Assembly (NCBI RefSeq): GCF_000935125.1
Contig: NZ_JRKI01000025.1
Location: 80,447 to 144,446 of the forward strand
DNA length: 64,000 nt
DNA from: Streptomyces natalensis ATCC 27448
Lineage (GTDB): Bacteria; Actinomycetota; Actinomycetes; Streptomycetales; Streptomycetaceae
Direction of reading: 5' to 3'
Position 1 is the first letter of the stretch, and each line of letters starts with the position of its first letter. Both the position numbers and the translations under genes were made by a program. The notes beneath the pieces were generated by a model. It was not told where the DNA came from and ran no database searches. It saw only the letters and a program-made list of their open reading frames with translations. Positions 41,200 to 50,814 of this stretch are shown here, in pieces.

Positions 41200-42543
41200 C
41201 TACGCCTCGTCCCGCGGCCGCGCGTCCACGATGCGCTTGATCTTGCCGACCGAACGCTCCAGCGTCTCCGGATCGACGATCTCGACCGCGACGGAGACGC
41301 CGATGCCGTCCTTGACGCACCGCGCGATCTGCCCGACCGCCGCCGTACGCTCCTCGGGCGCCGCATCCGGCCGGGCCTCGGCCCGTACGGTCAGATGGTC
41401 CATCCGCCCCTCGCGGGTCAGCCGCAGCTGGAAGTGCGGGGCGATACCGGGCGTGCGCAGCACGATCTCCTCGATCTGCGCGGGGAAGAGGTTGACCCCG
41501 CGCAGAATGATCATGTCGTCGCTGCGCCCGGTGATCTTCTCCATCCGCCGGAAGGCGGGGCGTGCGGTGCCGGGCAGCAGCCGGGTCAGATCCCGGGTGC
41601 GATAGCGGATGACGGGCATGGCCTCCTTGGTGAGCGAGGTGAAGACCAACTCGCCGTGCTCCCCGTCCGGCAGTACCTCGCCGGTGAACGGATCGACCAC
41701 CTCCGGATAGAAGTGGTCCTCCCAGATGTGCAGCCCGTCCTTGGTCTCCACGCACTCCTGGGCGACGCCGGGGCCCATGACCTCCGACAGGCCGTAGATG
41801 TCCACCGCGTCGATCGCGAACCGTTCCTCGATCTCGCGCCGCATCTCCTGCGTCCACGGCTCGGCGCCGAAGATCCCCACCTTGAGCGAGGTGGTCCGCG
41901 GGTCGATGCCCTGCCGCTCGAACTCGTCCAGCAAGGTGAGCATGTACGACGGCGTCACCATGATGATCTCGGGGCGGAAGTCCTGGATGATCTGCACCTG
42001 CCGGCCGGTCATCCCGCCGGACGCCGGCACGACCGTACAGCCGAGCCGCTCCGCGCCGTAGTGCGCACCGAGGCCGCCGGTGAACAGCCCGTATCCATAA
42101 GCGATATGGACGGTGTGGCCGGGCCGCCCGCCCGCCGCATGGATCGAGCGGGCGACGACATCCGCCCAGTGGGAGAGATCGCGTTCGGTATAGCCGACGA
42201 CGGTCGGGCGGCCGGTGGTGCCGCTGGAGGCGTGCAGGCGGCGCACCTCGTGCTTCGGGACCGCGAACATCCCGAAGGGGTACTGGGCGCGCAGATCGTC
42301 CTTCACGGTGAACGGGAAGCGGGCGAGGTCGCCGAGCGTACGGCAGTCGTCGGGCCGGACCCCCGCGCGGTCGAAGGACTCCCGGTAGAACGGCACATGC
42401 TCATAGGCATGCTGCAATGAGGCGCGCAGCCGGGTCAGTTGCAGCGCGCGCAAGGCGTCCGGGGAGAGCCGTTCCGCGTCGTCGAAGGTGGGGAGGGTAC
42501 GGTCCGTGCCGCCGCCCTCTGCGCCCGTAGCCGATTCCGGCAT
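41200..42543 (-). CDS. paaK: Phenylacetate-CoA ligase
   Basis: A 447-residue ANL ligase of the PaaK type, which converts phenylacetate, CoA and ATP to phenylacetyl-CoA. Signatures: ASSGTTGRPTVVGYTERDL (near 105), GYGLFTGGLGAHYGAE, PSYMLTLLDEFE, the A5-like DIYGLSEVMGPGVAQEC, TGRSDDMIILRGVNLFP and C-terminal GKIKRIVDAR. Typical length is 430-450. The rest of the paa oxygenase genes are absent here, so it may serve peripheral aromatic uptake. The 124-bp divergent region to the alpha/beta hydrolase gene carries an inverted repeat resembling the PaaR operator (42568-42585). Confidence 0.93.
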   Translation of the reverse strand: MPESATGAEGGGTDRTLPTFDDAERLSPDALRALQLTRLRASLQHAYEHVPFYRESFDRAGVRPDDCRTLGDLARFPFTVKDDLRAQYPFGMFAVPKHEVRRLHASSGTTGRPTVVGYTERDLSHWADVVARSIHAAGGRPGHTVHIAYGYGLFTGGLGAHYGAERLGCTVVPASGGMTGRQVQIIQDFRPEIIMVTPSYMLTLLDEFERQGIDPRTTSLKVGIFGAEPWTQEMRREIEERFAIDAVDIYGLSEVMGPGVAQECVETKDGLHIWEDHFYPEVVDPFTGEVLPDGEHGELVFTSLTKEAMPVIRYRTRDLTRLLPGTARPAFRRMEKITGRSDDMIILRGVNLFPAQIEEIVLRTPGIAPHFQLRLTREGRMDHLTVRAEARPDAAPEERTAAVGQIARCVKDGIGVSVAVEIVDPETLERSVGKIKRIVDARPRDEA

Positions 42544-42567
42544 GGAGAGTCACCGCCTCAGTTCTCC

Positions 42568-42585
42568 CTACCGATCATTCGGTAG
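42568..42585. promoter_or_regulatory. PaaR-like operator upstream of paaK
   Basis: CTACCGA-TCAT-TCGGTAG is a perfect 7-bp inverted repeat 25 bp before the paaK start. The core ACCG-N6-CGGT agrees with the TetR-family PaaR operator known from Corynebacterium (ACCGnnCGnnCGGT), with CA for the central CG. Repression relieved by phenylacetyl-CoA is the expected logic, inferred. Confidence 0.6.
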
Positions 42586-42654
42586 CTGCATGCCGGTCCA
42601 AGTAATCAGCGCGCGGCGAACACGTCAAGGGGCGTGCCGCAGGGACCCCACGGG

Positions 42655-42667
42655 TAGCGTCCAGCGC
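42655..42667 (+). promoter_or_regulatory. Leaderless promoter -10 of the alpha/beta hydrolase gene
   Basis: TAGCGT (42655-42660) lies 7 bp before ATG 42668, the frequent leaderless arrangement; the -35 is weak. Confidence 0.45.
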
Positions 42668-43366
42668 ATGAGTGACGTCCAGAAGGTACGGGTTGGTGAG
42701 ATTCGGCTGGCGTACCGGGTGTGGGGTGAGCCGGACGCGCCCCCGGCCGTCCTGCTGCACTGCCTGGGAGAGGACGGCGAGGACTGGCGCGGAGTGGTCG
42801 GCCGGCTCGCCGGTACGCACCGGGTGTTCGCCCTCGACCAGCGGGGCCATGGACACAGCGACTGGCCCGGAGAATACGGCCATGAGCACTGGCGCGACGA
42901 TGCGATCGGGTTCGTCACGGCGCTCGGGCTGGAGCAGGTGACTCTGATCGGCCACTCGCTGGGTGCGGGCGCCGCCCTGCTGCTCGCCGCGCACCGCCCC
43001 GACCTGGTGGACCGGCTGGTCCTGGAGGAGGCCGCACCGCCGCTACCCGCCGACCCGCCACGGGAGGTGCCCGGCCGGCCGGCCGGGCCGCAGTCCTACG
43101 ACTGGCGCGCCGCGGCCGCGGTGGCGGCGGAGCGCAACGCCCCCGACCCGCTGTGGTGGGACGGCCTGGCGAAGATCGCCGCCCCCACCCTCGTCATCGG
43201 CGGCGGTCCCACCAGCCATATCCCGCAGCACCAGCTCGCCGAGATGGCCGACCGCATCCCCGACGCCCGCCTCGTGACCATCGAGGGCGGTGGCCATCTC
43301 GTCCACGAGGAGCGCCCCGGGGAGTTTCTTGCGGCCGTGACGTCTTTTCTGGCGCCGCGACCGTAG
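42668..43366 (+). CDS. Alpha/beta-fold hydrolase
   Basis: A 232-residue alpha/beta hydrolase. Oxyanion region HCLGEDGEDW (near 28), nucleophile elbow GHSLGAG (Ser near 98), acid residue likely Asp in IPDARLVTIEG and catalytic His in GGGHLVHEE (near 213). Lid is short. Esterase, lactonase or C-C bond hydrolase activity cannot be separated from sequence alone. Divergent from paaK and possibly controlled by the same palindrome. ATG 42668 fixed by the TAGCGT -10. Confidence 0.85.
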   Translation: MSDVQKVRVGEIRLAYRVWGEPDAPPAVLLHCLGEDGEDWRGVVGRLAGTHRVFALDQRGHGHSDWPGEYGHEHWRDDAIGFVTALGLEQVTLIGHSLGAGAALLLAAHRPDLVDRLVLEEAAPPLPADPPREVPGRPAGPQSYDWRAAAAVAAERNAPDPLWWDGLAKIAAPTLVIGGGPTSHIPQHQLAEMADRIPDARLVTIEGGGHLVHEERPGEFLAAVTSFLAPRP

Positions 43367-43420
43367 CGGGGCGGGCGGGGCCGTTCCGGCGCGGAGACGG
43401 TCTTTGAGGTCTGTGTTTTT

Positions 43421-43437
43421 TCTGAGGCACCGTCAGA
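43421..43437. promoter_or_regulatory. Operator-like palindrome TCTGAG-N5-GTCAGA
   Basis: 6-5-6 inverted repeat with one mismatch, 98 bp before the chorismate mutase GTG. Same spacing and core as the sites at 35716 and 46013. Confidence 0.45.
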
Positions 43438-43535
43438 TTGCCTCGTCGGCTGCCCGGTTCGCGGCACTGCCGGCGGCGATTGTCAGTGCCGGGTGCGACG
43501 ATGAATTTCATGAGTCCACCCGAGAGAGGCCGACC

Positions 43536-44183
43536 GTGTCGTTCATCAGCCCGATCCTCAGCACGATGCGCCGCGCGCTGATCGCCGGCGCCACCGCGAC
43601 CCTCCTGTTCGCCGGTGCCGGCGGGGCCGCCGCGGCGCCCCCCTCCGGCGCCTCCGTGGCCGCTGCACCCGCGGCCGCCCACTCCCCGTACGCCCACTCC
43701 CCGTACGCGCAACTCCGCCCCCTCGCCGCGCTGTCCGCCGAGCGTCTGGCCACCGGTGATCTGGTGGCCGCGGCGAAGTGGGGCACCGGAAGCCCGATCG
43801 ATGATCCGGCCCGCGAGCGGGTGGTCCTGGACTCGGTGGCCGAGCAGGCGCGGCGGCTGGGGGCCGATCCCGAGGTGACGGTGCGGATCTTCCGGGACCA
43901 GATCGAGGCGAGCAAGATCGTCCAGCGCGGGCTGTTCCGGGAGTGGGACGCCGACCCGTCCCGGGCGCCGACCGAGCGTCCGGATCTGAACGAGGTGCGG
44001 AAGGAGATCAATCGCCTCAACGGTGAGCTGGTCCGGGCCGTCGCCGCCTCCCCGCACGCCCGCTCCGCGCCGTACTGCGCTCCGCTGGTGACGGTGTCCG
44101 CCGCCCGAATACGGTACGAGCGGCACCTGGACCCGCTGCACACGGTGGCACTGGCTCGCTCGCTGCGCTCGGTCTGCGGGTGA
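43536..44183 (+). CDS. Secreted chorismate mutase (AroQ-gamma type)
   Basis: A 215-residue exported protein. Signal peptide: RRALIAG n-region, core ATATLLFAGAGGAAAA with AAA-type cleavage near 36. The mature all-helical part carries the AroQ pattern LSAERLATGDLVAAAKWGTGSPIDD (R and K that hold chorismate), RERVVLDSVAEQARRLG, then FRDQIEASKIVQRGLF, as in Mycobacterium tuberculosis secreted *MtCM. It isomerises chorismate to prephenate outside the cell, where its role is unexplained. Cysteines near 188 and 214 may form a disulphide. GTG 43536 with GAGAGG upstream. A TCTGA-type site lies 98 bp upstream. Confidence 0.83.
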   Translation: MSFISPILSTMRRALIAGATATLLFAGAGGAAAAPPSGASVAAAPAAAHSPYAHSPYAQLRPLAALSAERLATGDLVAAAKWGTGSPIDDPARERVVLDSVAEQARRLGADPEVTVRIFRDQIEASKIVQRGLFREWDADPSRAPTERPDLNEVRKEINRLNGELVRAVAASPHARSAPYCAPLVTVSAARIRYERHLDPLHTVALARSLRSVCG

Positions 44184-44264
44184 GCGGGGGGCGACCGACC
44201 GGGCGGGCGACCCCGTCGCCCCACGCCCGGTCACCCCGCCCCTCGGCCCGATGGCCCCGTCACC

Positions 44265-45893
44265 TCACCCGGCCGCTTCGCCCCGTACCACCGCCTTCGC
44301 CCACCGGTAGTCCGCCTTGCCGCTGGGTGAGCGCTGGATCTGGTCGGTGAAGACCACGGCCCGCGGGATCTTGTAACCGGCCAGCCGGGTGCGGCAGTGG
44401 GCCTGAACGCTCGCGAGGTCCAACGGGCCTGATCCGGCGCGGAGTTGGACGACGGCCGCGACGCGGTTGCCCCAGCGTTCGTCCGGCACGCCCGCCACCA
44501 GCGCGTCATACACATCCGGATGCGCTTTCAGCGCCTGCTCGACCTCCTCCGGATAGATCTTCTCGCCGCCGGAGTTGATGCACTGCGACCCGCGGCCCAG
44601 CACGGTGACGACACCCTCCGCATCGACGCTCGCCATATCGCCCAGCAGCACCCACCGGTCCCCGTCCCGCTCGAAGAACGTCTCGGCCGTTTTCGCCGGA
44701 TCGTTGTAGTAGCCGAGCGGTACGTGCCCACGCTGCGCCAGCCGCCCCGGTTCGCCCACCGGCACCGGCGCGCGGGTGGCCGGATCCACCACCGCCGTAC
44801 GGGCGTTGACCCGCACCCGGAACCCGGCGTCCGGCCCGGAGTCCTCGGTCGCCGTCCCGTTGAAGCCCGACTCCGAGGAGCCGAAGTTGTTGAGCAGCAG
44901 GGCATGCGGGACCAGCGCGCTGAACTGGTCCCGTACCGTCTCGGAGAGGATCGCGCCGGAGCTGCTGACGCTGAAGAGGGACGAACAGTCGGTGCCCTTC
45001 AGCGGCCCGCCGAGCGCATCGACGAGCGGGCGCAGCATCGCATCGCCGACCAACGACACACTGGTGACCTTCTCGCGGGCGACGGTCCGCAGCACCTCCT
45101 CCGGCACGTACTTGCGGTGCAGGACGACCTTCTGGCCGAAGTGGAAGGCAATGAACGCGGTGAGGGTGGAGGTGCCGTGCATCAGCGGGGGAGTCGGGAA
45201 GAAGACGATGCCCTCGCCGCCCGCCGCGACCCGTTCGGCCAGCTCCTGCGGCCGCTTGACCGGTTCGCCGGTCGGTGCGCCGCCGCCCATTCCGGAGAAG
45301 AAGATGTCCTCGTGGCGCCACATCACGCCCTTGGGCATCCCGGTGGTGCCGCCGGTGTAGATGACGATCTGGTCGTCGGCGGAACGCGGTCCGAAACCAC
45401 GCGCGGGCGAACCGGCGGCCTCGGCGTCCGTCAGGGCCACGGGGGCGATCGCCGGTTCGGGGGCGCCGGCGGGCGGCGTGCCGACCCGTACGAGATGCCG
45501 CAGCGCGGGCGCCTGGGGGAGCGCGGCGGCGACCCGCTCGGTGAACTCCGCCTCGAAGACCAGTCCCACCAGGTCCGCGTCGCGGTAGAGATAGACCAAC
45601 TCCTCCTCGACATAGCGGTAGTTGACGTTGACCGGGACGGCGCGGATCTTCAGGCAGGCGTAGACGGCCTGGAGGTAGGCGACGCTGTTGTAGAGGTGGA
45701 GCCCGACGTGCCGGCCGGGGCCGATGCCCTGGTCGCTCAGGTGGTGGGCGAGCCGGTTGGCGGCACGGTCGAGCTCCGCGTACGTCAGGCGGCGTTCGGC
45801 GCCGGTGCCCGGATGGTCGACGTACACCAGCGCCTCACGGTCGGGGACCGTGTCGACGATCGACTCGAAGAGGTCGGCAAGGTTGTACTCCAC
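44265..45893 (-). CDS. Acyl-CoA synthetase, FadD19/FadD17-like
   Basis: A 542-residue ANL ligase. YTGGTTGMPKGVMWRHEDI (near 183) with Gly replacing Ser in the P-loop and the MWRHEDI extension is characteristic of mycobacterial FadD17/FadD19, which activate steroid side-chain carboxylates. NNFGSSESGFNG, LGRGSQCINSGGEKIYPEEVE and SPSGKADYRWAK follow the same subfamily. It is divergent from an enoyl-CoA hydratase gene with a KstR-like site between them, as fadD19 and echA19 are in M. tuberculosis. GGAGGAG just before GTG 45893 fixes the start; the upstream part of the open frame is not coding. Substrate inferred: a sterol-derived C24/C26 acid. Confidence 0.85.
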   Translation of the reverse strand: MEYNLADLFESIVDTVPDREALVYVDHPGTGAERRLTYAELDRAANRLAHHLSDQGIGPGRHVGLHLYNSVAYLQAVYACLKIRAVPVNVNYRYVEEELVYLYRDADLVGLVFEAEFTERVAAALPQAPALRHLVRVGTPPAGAPEPAIAPVALTDAEAAGSPARGFGPRSADDQIVIYTGGTTGMPKGVMWRHEDIFFSGMGGGAPTGEPVKRPQELAERVAAGGEGIVFFPTPPLMHGTSTLTAFIAFHFGQKVVLHRKYVPEEVLRTVAREKVTSVSLVGDAMLRPLVDALGGPLKGTDCSSLFSVSSSGAILSETVRDQFSALVPHALLLNNFGSSESGFNGTATEDSGPDAGFRVRVNARTAVVDPATRAPVPVGEPGRLAQRGHVPLGYYNDPAKTAETFFERDGDRWVLLGDMASVDAEGVVTVLGRGSQCINSGGEKIYPEEVEQALKAHPDVYDALVAGVPDERWGNRVAAVVQLRAGSGPLDLASVQAHCRTRLAGYKIPRAVVFTDQIQRSPSGKADYRWAKAVVRGEAAG

Positions 45894-46012
45894 GTCTCCT
45901 CCAGGGTTCCCGGGCCGGGCGGACGGCGGCCTGGTCCCGTCCCGCCGGACCGGACCACGGCGGTCATTAGAGCGCCGGGGGGAGGAGCAGGGAAGGCCCC
46001 GGAGCCAAGAAA

Positions 46013-46029
46013 TCTGACTAGGTGTCAGA
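46013..46029. promoter_or_regulatory. Operator-like palindrome TCTGAC-N5-GTCAGA
   Basis: A perfect 6-5-6 inverted repeat in the divergent promoter of the FadD19-like and enoyl-CoA hydratase genes, 28 bp from the KstR-like site. Best of the four TGAY-N5-RTCA sites. Confidence 0.65.
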
Positions 46030-46057
46030 AAAAGCCTTGAAGTCGCCGTGGCGCTAC

Positions 46058-46080
46058 TGCAACCTGTTCTACCTGTTCTA
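46058..46080. promoter_or_regulatory. KstR-like operator, overlapping double site
   Basis: TGCAACCTGTTCTA (46058-46071) matches TnnAACnnGTTnnA exactly, and TTCTACCTGTTCTA (46067-46080) matches with one change. The two are offset by 9 bp. Located 22-45 bp before the enoyl-CoA hydratase ATG and within the region that must also hold the divergent fadD promoter. Confidence 0.6.
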
Positions 46081-46102
46081 CGCCTTGAGACGGGAGGACG
46101 GA

Positions 46103-47014
46103 ATGGTGGGCGGCAGGGAAGGAACGGGAAGCGGGGGAAGTGGCGGCAGCACGGGAAGCGGAGGACGGGCGGGAAGTCCTGGCCAGGAAGAGGGCCCGGC
46201 ACGGCCAGGGGGCGGGGGCGGGACGGAACATCTGACCGTGGAGCGGTGCGGTGCGACCCTGGTGCTCACCCTCAACCGGCCGGAGGCGAAGAACGCCCTC
46301 TCGCTGCCGATGCTGGTGGGCCTCTACGACGGCTGGGTGGCGGCCGACGAGGACGACGACATCCGCTCCATCGTGCTCACCGGGGCCGGCGGCACCTTCT
46401 GCGCGGGGATGGACCTCAAGGCCCTGGCCGGCAAGGGGATGGCGGGCGAACGGTACCGCGACCGGCTGCGCGCCGACCCCGATCTGCACTGGAAGGCGAT
46501 GCTGCGGCACCACCGTCCCCGCAAACCGGTGATCGCCGCCGTCGAGGGCCACTGTGTCGCCGGGGGCACGGAGATCCTCCAGGGCACCGACATCCGCATC
46601 GCGGGCGAGAGCGCGACCTTCGGTCTCTACGAGGTCAGGCGCGGGCTGTTCCCGATCGGCGGCTCCACCGTCCGCCTCGCCCGCCAGATCCCCCGTACCC
46701 ACGCCCTCGAAATGCTGCTCACCGGCCGTCCGTACCCGGCACCCGAGGCCGCCCGCATCGGCCTGATCGGCCACGTCGTCCCCGACGGCAGTGCGCTCGA
46801 CAAGGCCCTGGAGATCGCCGAGCAGATCAACGCCTGCGGACCGCTCGCCGTCGAGGCCGTCAAGGCGTCCGTCTACGAGACCGCGGGGATGACCGAGACC
46901 GACGGGCTCGCCGCCGAACTCGCCCGTGGATGGCCGATTTTCGACACCGACGACGCCAAGGAAGGCTCACGCGCGTTCGCGGAGAAACGGCCGCCCGTCT
47001 ATCGGCGCGCCTGA
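46103..47014 (+). CDS. Enoyl-CoA hydratase/crotonase family, EchA19-like
   Basis: A 303-residue crotonase. TLNRPEAKNALSLPML near 55, oxyanion-hole GTFCAGMDLKAL near 99, HRPRKPVIAAVEGHCVAGGTEI near 140 with the second oxyanion Gly, and TFGLYEVRRGLFPIGGS carrying the acidic catalytic position. EchA19 hydrates a sterol side-chain enoyl-CoA; same place and partners here. The first 35 residues are an odd Gly/Ser-rich extension (GSGGSGGSTGSGG). GGGAGG 5 bases before ATG 46103 supports translation of it; a GTG near 46240 would give a conventional N-terminus. The C-terminal EKRPPVYRRA ending is typical of the subfamily. Confidence 0.85.
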   Translation: MVGGREGTGSGGSGGSTGSGGRAGSPGQEEGPARPGGGGGTEHLTVERCGATLVLTLNRPEAKNALSLPMLVGLYDGWVAADEDDDIRSIVLTGAGGTFCAGMDLKALAGKGMAGERYRDRLRADPDLHWKAMLRHHRPRKPVIAAVEGHCVAGGTEILQGTDIRIAGESATFGLYEVRRGLFPIGGSTVRLARQIPRTHALEMLLTGRPYPAPEAARIGLIGHVVPDGSALDKALEIAEQINACGPLAVEAVKASVYETAGMTETDGLAAELARGWPIFDTDDAKEGSRAFAEKRPPVYRRA

Positions 47015-47143
47015 CCGGACCCTGGGCGGCGGAGGACCTGGGTGCCCGAGGACCTGGACGCCTGCTGAGGGCCGCCGCGTCCCCTCCCCCCTCGTCCCCC
47101 AACCCCGCCTCGCCCACCCCGCCCCACCCCTCACGGAGCCCCC

Positions 47144-48133
47144 ATGCCAGAGATCCTCACCGCGCCCCTCGTCGTCGAATTCCCCTTCACCCGCTCGCTC
47201 GGGCCCGTGCAGAGCGCCTTCCTCACGGGGCTGCGCGAACGTACCGTCCTCGGCGTCACGGCGAGCGACGGCCGGGTCGTCGTCCCGCCCGCCGAATACG
47301 ACCCGGTCACGGCCGAGGAGATCCGCGAGCTGGTCGAGGTCGGCACCGCGGGCACCGTCACCACCTGGGCCTGGAACCCCGCCCCGCGCCGCGGACAGCC
47401 CCTGGATACGCCCTTCGCATGGGTCCTGGTCCGGCTCGACGGCGCCGACACCGCCCTGCTGCACGCCCTGGACGCGCCCGGCCCCGACGCCGTACGTACC
47501 GGGATGCGGGTCCGCATCCGCTGGGCCGCCGAACGTACCGGCGCGATCACCGACATCGCCTGCTTCGAACCGGACGAGAGCACCGGAGACGACGGGCGCA
47601 CCCGTGAACCCGTCGCCCACGACGGACAGTTCCCCGACCTCCTCACCGGCATCACCGCCCCCGCCCGCCTCGACTACACCTACTCACCCGGCGCCGCCCA
47701 GTCCCGCTACATCCAGGCGCTCGCCGACCGCAGGACCCTGGGCGAACGCTGTCCCGCCTGCCGCAAGGTCTATGTCCCGCCCCGCGGCGCGTGCCCCACC
47801 TGTGGCGTGGCCACCAGTACCCAGGTCGAGGTCGGCCCCCGCGGCACCGTCACCACCTTCTGCATCGTCAACATCAAGGCCCGCAACCTGGACATCGACG
47901 TCCCCTACGTCTACGCCCATATCGCCCTGGACGGCGCCGACCTGGCCCTGCACGCCCGTATCGGCGGCATCCCCTACGACCAGGTCCGCATGGGCCTGCG
48001 GGTCGAACCCGTCTGGGCCGACGGCGCCTTCCCCCATAGCCCTGAAGACATGGGAGCTGCCCCCATCCCCGACCACTACCGCCCGACCGGCGAACCCGAC
48101 GCCGACTACGACAGCTACAAGGAGCTGATCTGA
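47144..48133 (+). CDS. Tandem DUF35 OB-fold protein with zinc ribbon (Rv3521-like)
   Basis: A 329-residue protein of two DUF35-type OB domains (residues about 35-145 and 200-305). The second is preceded by a zinc ribbon, CPACRKVYVPPRGACPTC (near 204); the first has lost its cysteines (LGVTASDGRVVVPPAEYD). DUF35 proteins partner thiolase-fold aldol lyases, as ChsH2 does with Ltp2. Mycobacterial Rv3521 has the same place before ltp4 and ltp3. TGATG overlap with the next gene. Likely a scaffold presenting acyl-CoA to the two thiolase-fold proteins. Start ATG 47144. Confidence 0.83.
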   Translation: MPEILTAPLVVEFPFTRSLGPVQSAFLTGLRERTVLGVTASDGRVVVPPAEYDPVTAEEIRELVEVGTAGTVTTWAWNPAPRRGQPLDTPFAWVLVRLDGADTALLHALDAPGPDAVRTGMRVRIRWAAERTGAITDIACFEPDESTGDDGRTREPVAHDGQFPDLLTGITAPARLDYTYSPGAAQSRYIQALADRRTLGERCPACRKVYVPPRGACPTCGVATSTQVEVGPRGTVTTFCIVNIKARNLDIDVPYVYAHIALDGADLALHARIGGIPYDQVRMGLRVEPVWADGAFPHSPEDMGAAPIPDHYRPTGEPDADYDSYKELI

Positions 48134-49232
48134 TGCCCGGCCCCTCGACCGGCCCGAGCGGCCCCTCGACCGGCCCGCTGCGCGAGGTCGCCATCGTCGC
48201 CTTCGGGCAGAGCGATCACGTCCGCAGCAGCGCCGAGACCTCCGAGGTCGAGATGCTGATGCCGGTGCTGCACGACGTCGTGTCGCGCACCGGACTCAAG
48301 GCCGGCGATATCGACTTCACCTGCTCCGGATCCAGCGACTACCTCGCCGGCCGCGCCTTCTCCTTCACCATGGCGCTGGACGGCGTCGGCGCCTGGCCGC
48401 CGATCTCCGAATCCCATGTGGAGATGGACGGTGCCTGGGCGCTGTACGAGGCCTGGGTCAAGCTGCTGACCGGCGAGGCGGAGACCGCGCTGGTCTACGC
48501 GTACGGCAAGTCCTCACCCGGCGACCTCCGCGAGGTCCTCACCCGTCAGCTCGACCCGTACTACCTCGCCCCGCTGTGGCCGGATTCCGTCGCTCTCGCC
48601 GCCCTCCAGGCGCAGGCCCTGATCGACGCGGGGCTGACCGACCAGGGCGCGCTGGCGGGCATCGCGGCCCGCAGCCGCACTGCCGCCGAGGCCAACCCGC
48701 ACGCCCAGCTGCGCGGCGCCGTACCCGCAGGGGACCCTGTCGTCGCCCCGCTCCGGACCGGCGACTGCCCGCCCATCGGCGACGGGGCGGCCGCCGTCGT
48801 CCTCGCCGCCGGTGACACCGCCCGCCGGCTGTGCGACCGGCCCGCCTGGATCCGCGGCCTCGACCACCGCATCGAGGCCCACGCCCTGGGCGTCCGCGAC
48901 CTGACCGACTCCCCGTCCACCCGGCTGGCCGCGGAGCGCGCCGGCTACTTCGCACGGCCCGTGGACACGGCCGAACTGCACGCCCCGTTCACCTCCCAGG
49001 AGGTCGTCCTGCGCCGCGCACTCGCGCTCGACGGGCCGGACGGCGCGGGGGTCCGTATCAACCCCTCCGGCGGTGCGCTCGCCGCCAACCCCGTCATGGC
49101 CGCCGGCCTCATCCGCCTCGGCGAGGCCGCGGCCCGCATCCAGCGCGGGGAGTCCGACCGCGCCCTCGCGCACGCCACCTCGGGGCCGTGCCTACAGCAG
49201 AACCTGGTCGCCGTCCTGGAAGGAGAGACGCG

Positions 49233-49236
<4 letters not shown>
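48133..49236 (+). CDS. Thiolase-fold lipid-transfer protein, Ltp4-like
   Basis: A 367-residue thiolase-superfamily (SCP-x/lipid-transfer) protein. GDCPPIGDGAAAVVLAAGD near 214, LHAPFTSQEVV near 278 and INPSGGALAANPV near 312 follow the family. The stretch where thiolases have the nucleophilic Cys reads ESHVEMDGAWALYEA, so no Cys is present and a Claisen reaction is unlikely. Loss of the Cys fits the retro-aldolase Ltp2, which cleaves sterol side-chain intermediates. It is between the DUF35 gene (TGATG) and the second thiolase-fold gene (ATGA), the order of Rv3521-ltp4-ltp3. A Pro/Gly/Ser N-terminal tail (GPSTGPSGPSTGP) is variable. Confidence 0.8.
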
Positions 49237-50399
<1,163 letters not shown>

Positions 50400-50499
50400 G
50401 GCCCGTACGACGGCCGGGCGTGGTCGGTCGCGCCCTGTCCGTCCCCGGCCCCGGTGACTACCCTGACGGCCGGACCGACCAACCGGGAGGAGCGGCAAC

Positions 50500-50739
50500 G
50501 TGGCCGACAGCATCACCGAGCAGCGGCTGACGGGTGGGAGTGCGCCCGATCTCGATCTGACCCACGCCGAGTGGCAGTCGAGCAGCCAGGGCGTGGGCGA
50601 CGTCCAGATCGCCTTCGTCGAGGGCTATATCGCGATGCGCAACGGCCGTAGCCCGGAGATCCCGGCGTTGATTTTCACGCCCGGGGAATGGCGCGGGTTC
50701 GTGCTGGGGGCGCGTGAAGGGGAGTTCGACCTGACGTAG
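50500..50739 (+). CDS. DUF397 protein
   Basis: A 79-residue DUF397 protein: LTHAEWQSSSQGVGDVQIAFVEGYIAMRN and FTPGEWRGFVLGAREGEFDL are the family hallmarks. In Streptomyces these small proteins usually sit beside an XRE/HTH regulator and a kinase-like anti-sigma factor and take part in developmental or antibiotic regulation (BldB-like). No such partner is adjacent, so it is an orphan. Start GTG 50500 with GGGAGGAG 7 bases upstream. Confidence 0.85.
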   Translation: MADSITEQRLTGGSAPDLDLTHAEWQSSSQGVGDVQIAFVEGYIAMRNGRSPEIPALIFTPGEWRGFVLGAREGEFDLT

Positions 50740-50814
50740 TCCGCGGTCGGACGGAATGCGGTCCGACCGCGCTCTTCCGGGGTGCCCCGAACGCGTGGGG
50801 ACCCCGGAAGGACC

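Noticed and set aside
50500..50739. DUF397 as part of an HTH-DUF397 pair
   Set aside because: No XRE regulator is adjacent; the preceding genes are a thiolase operon and the following one is convergent.
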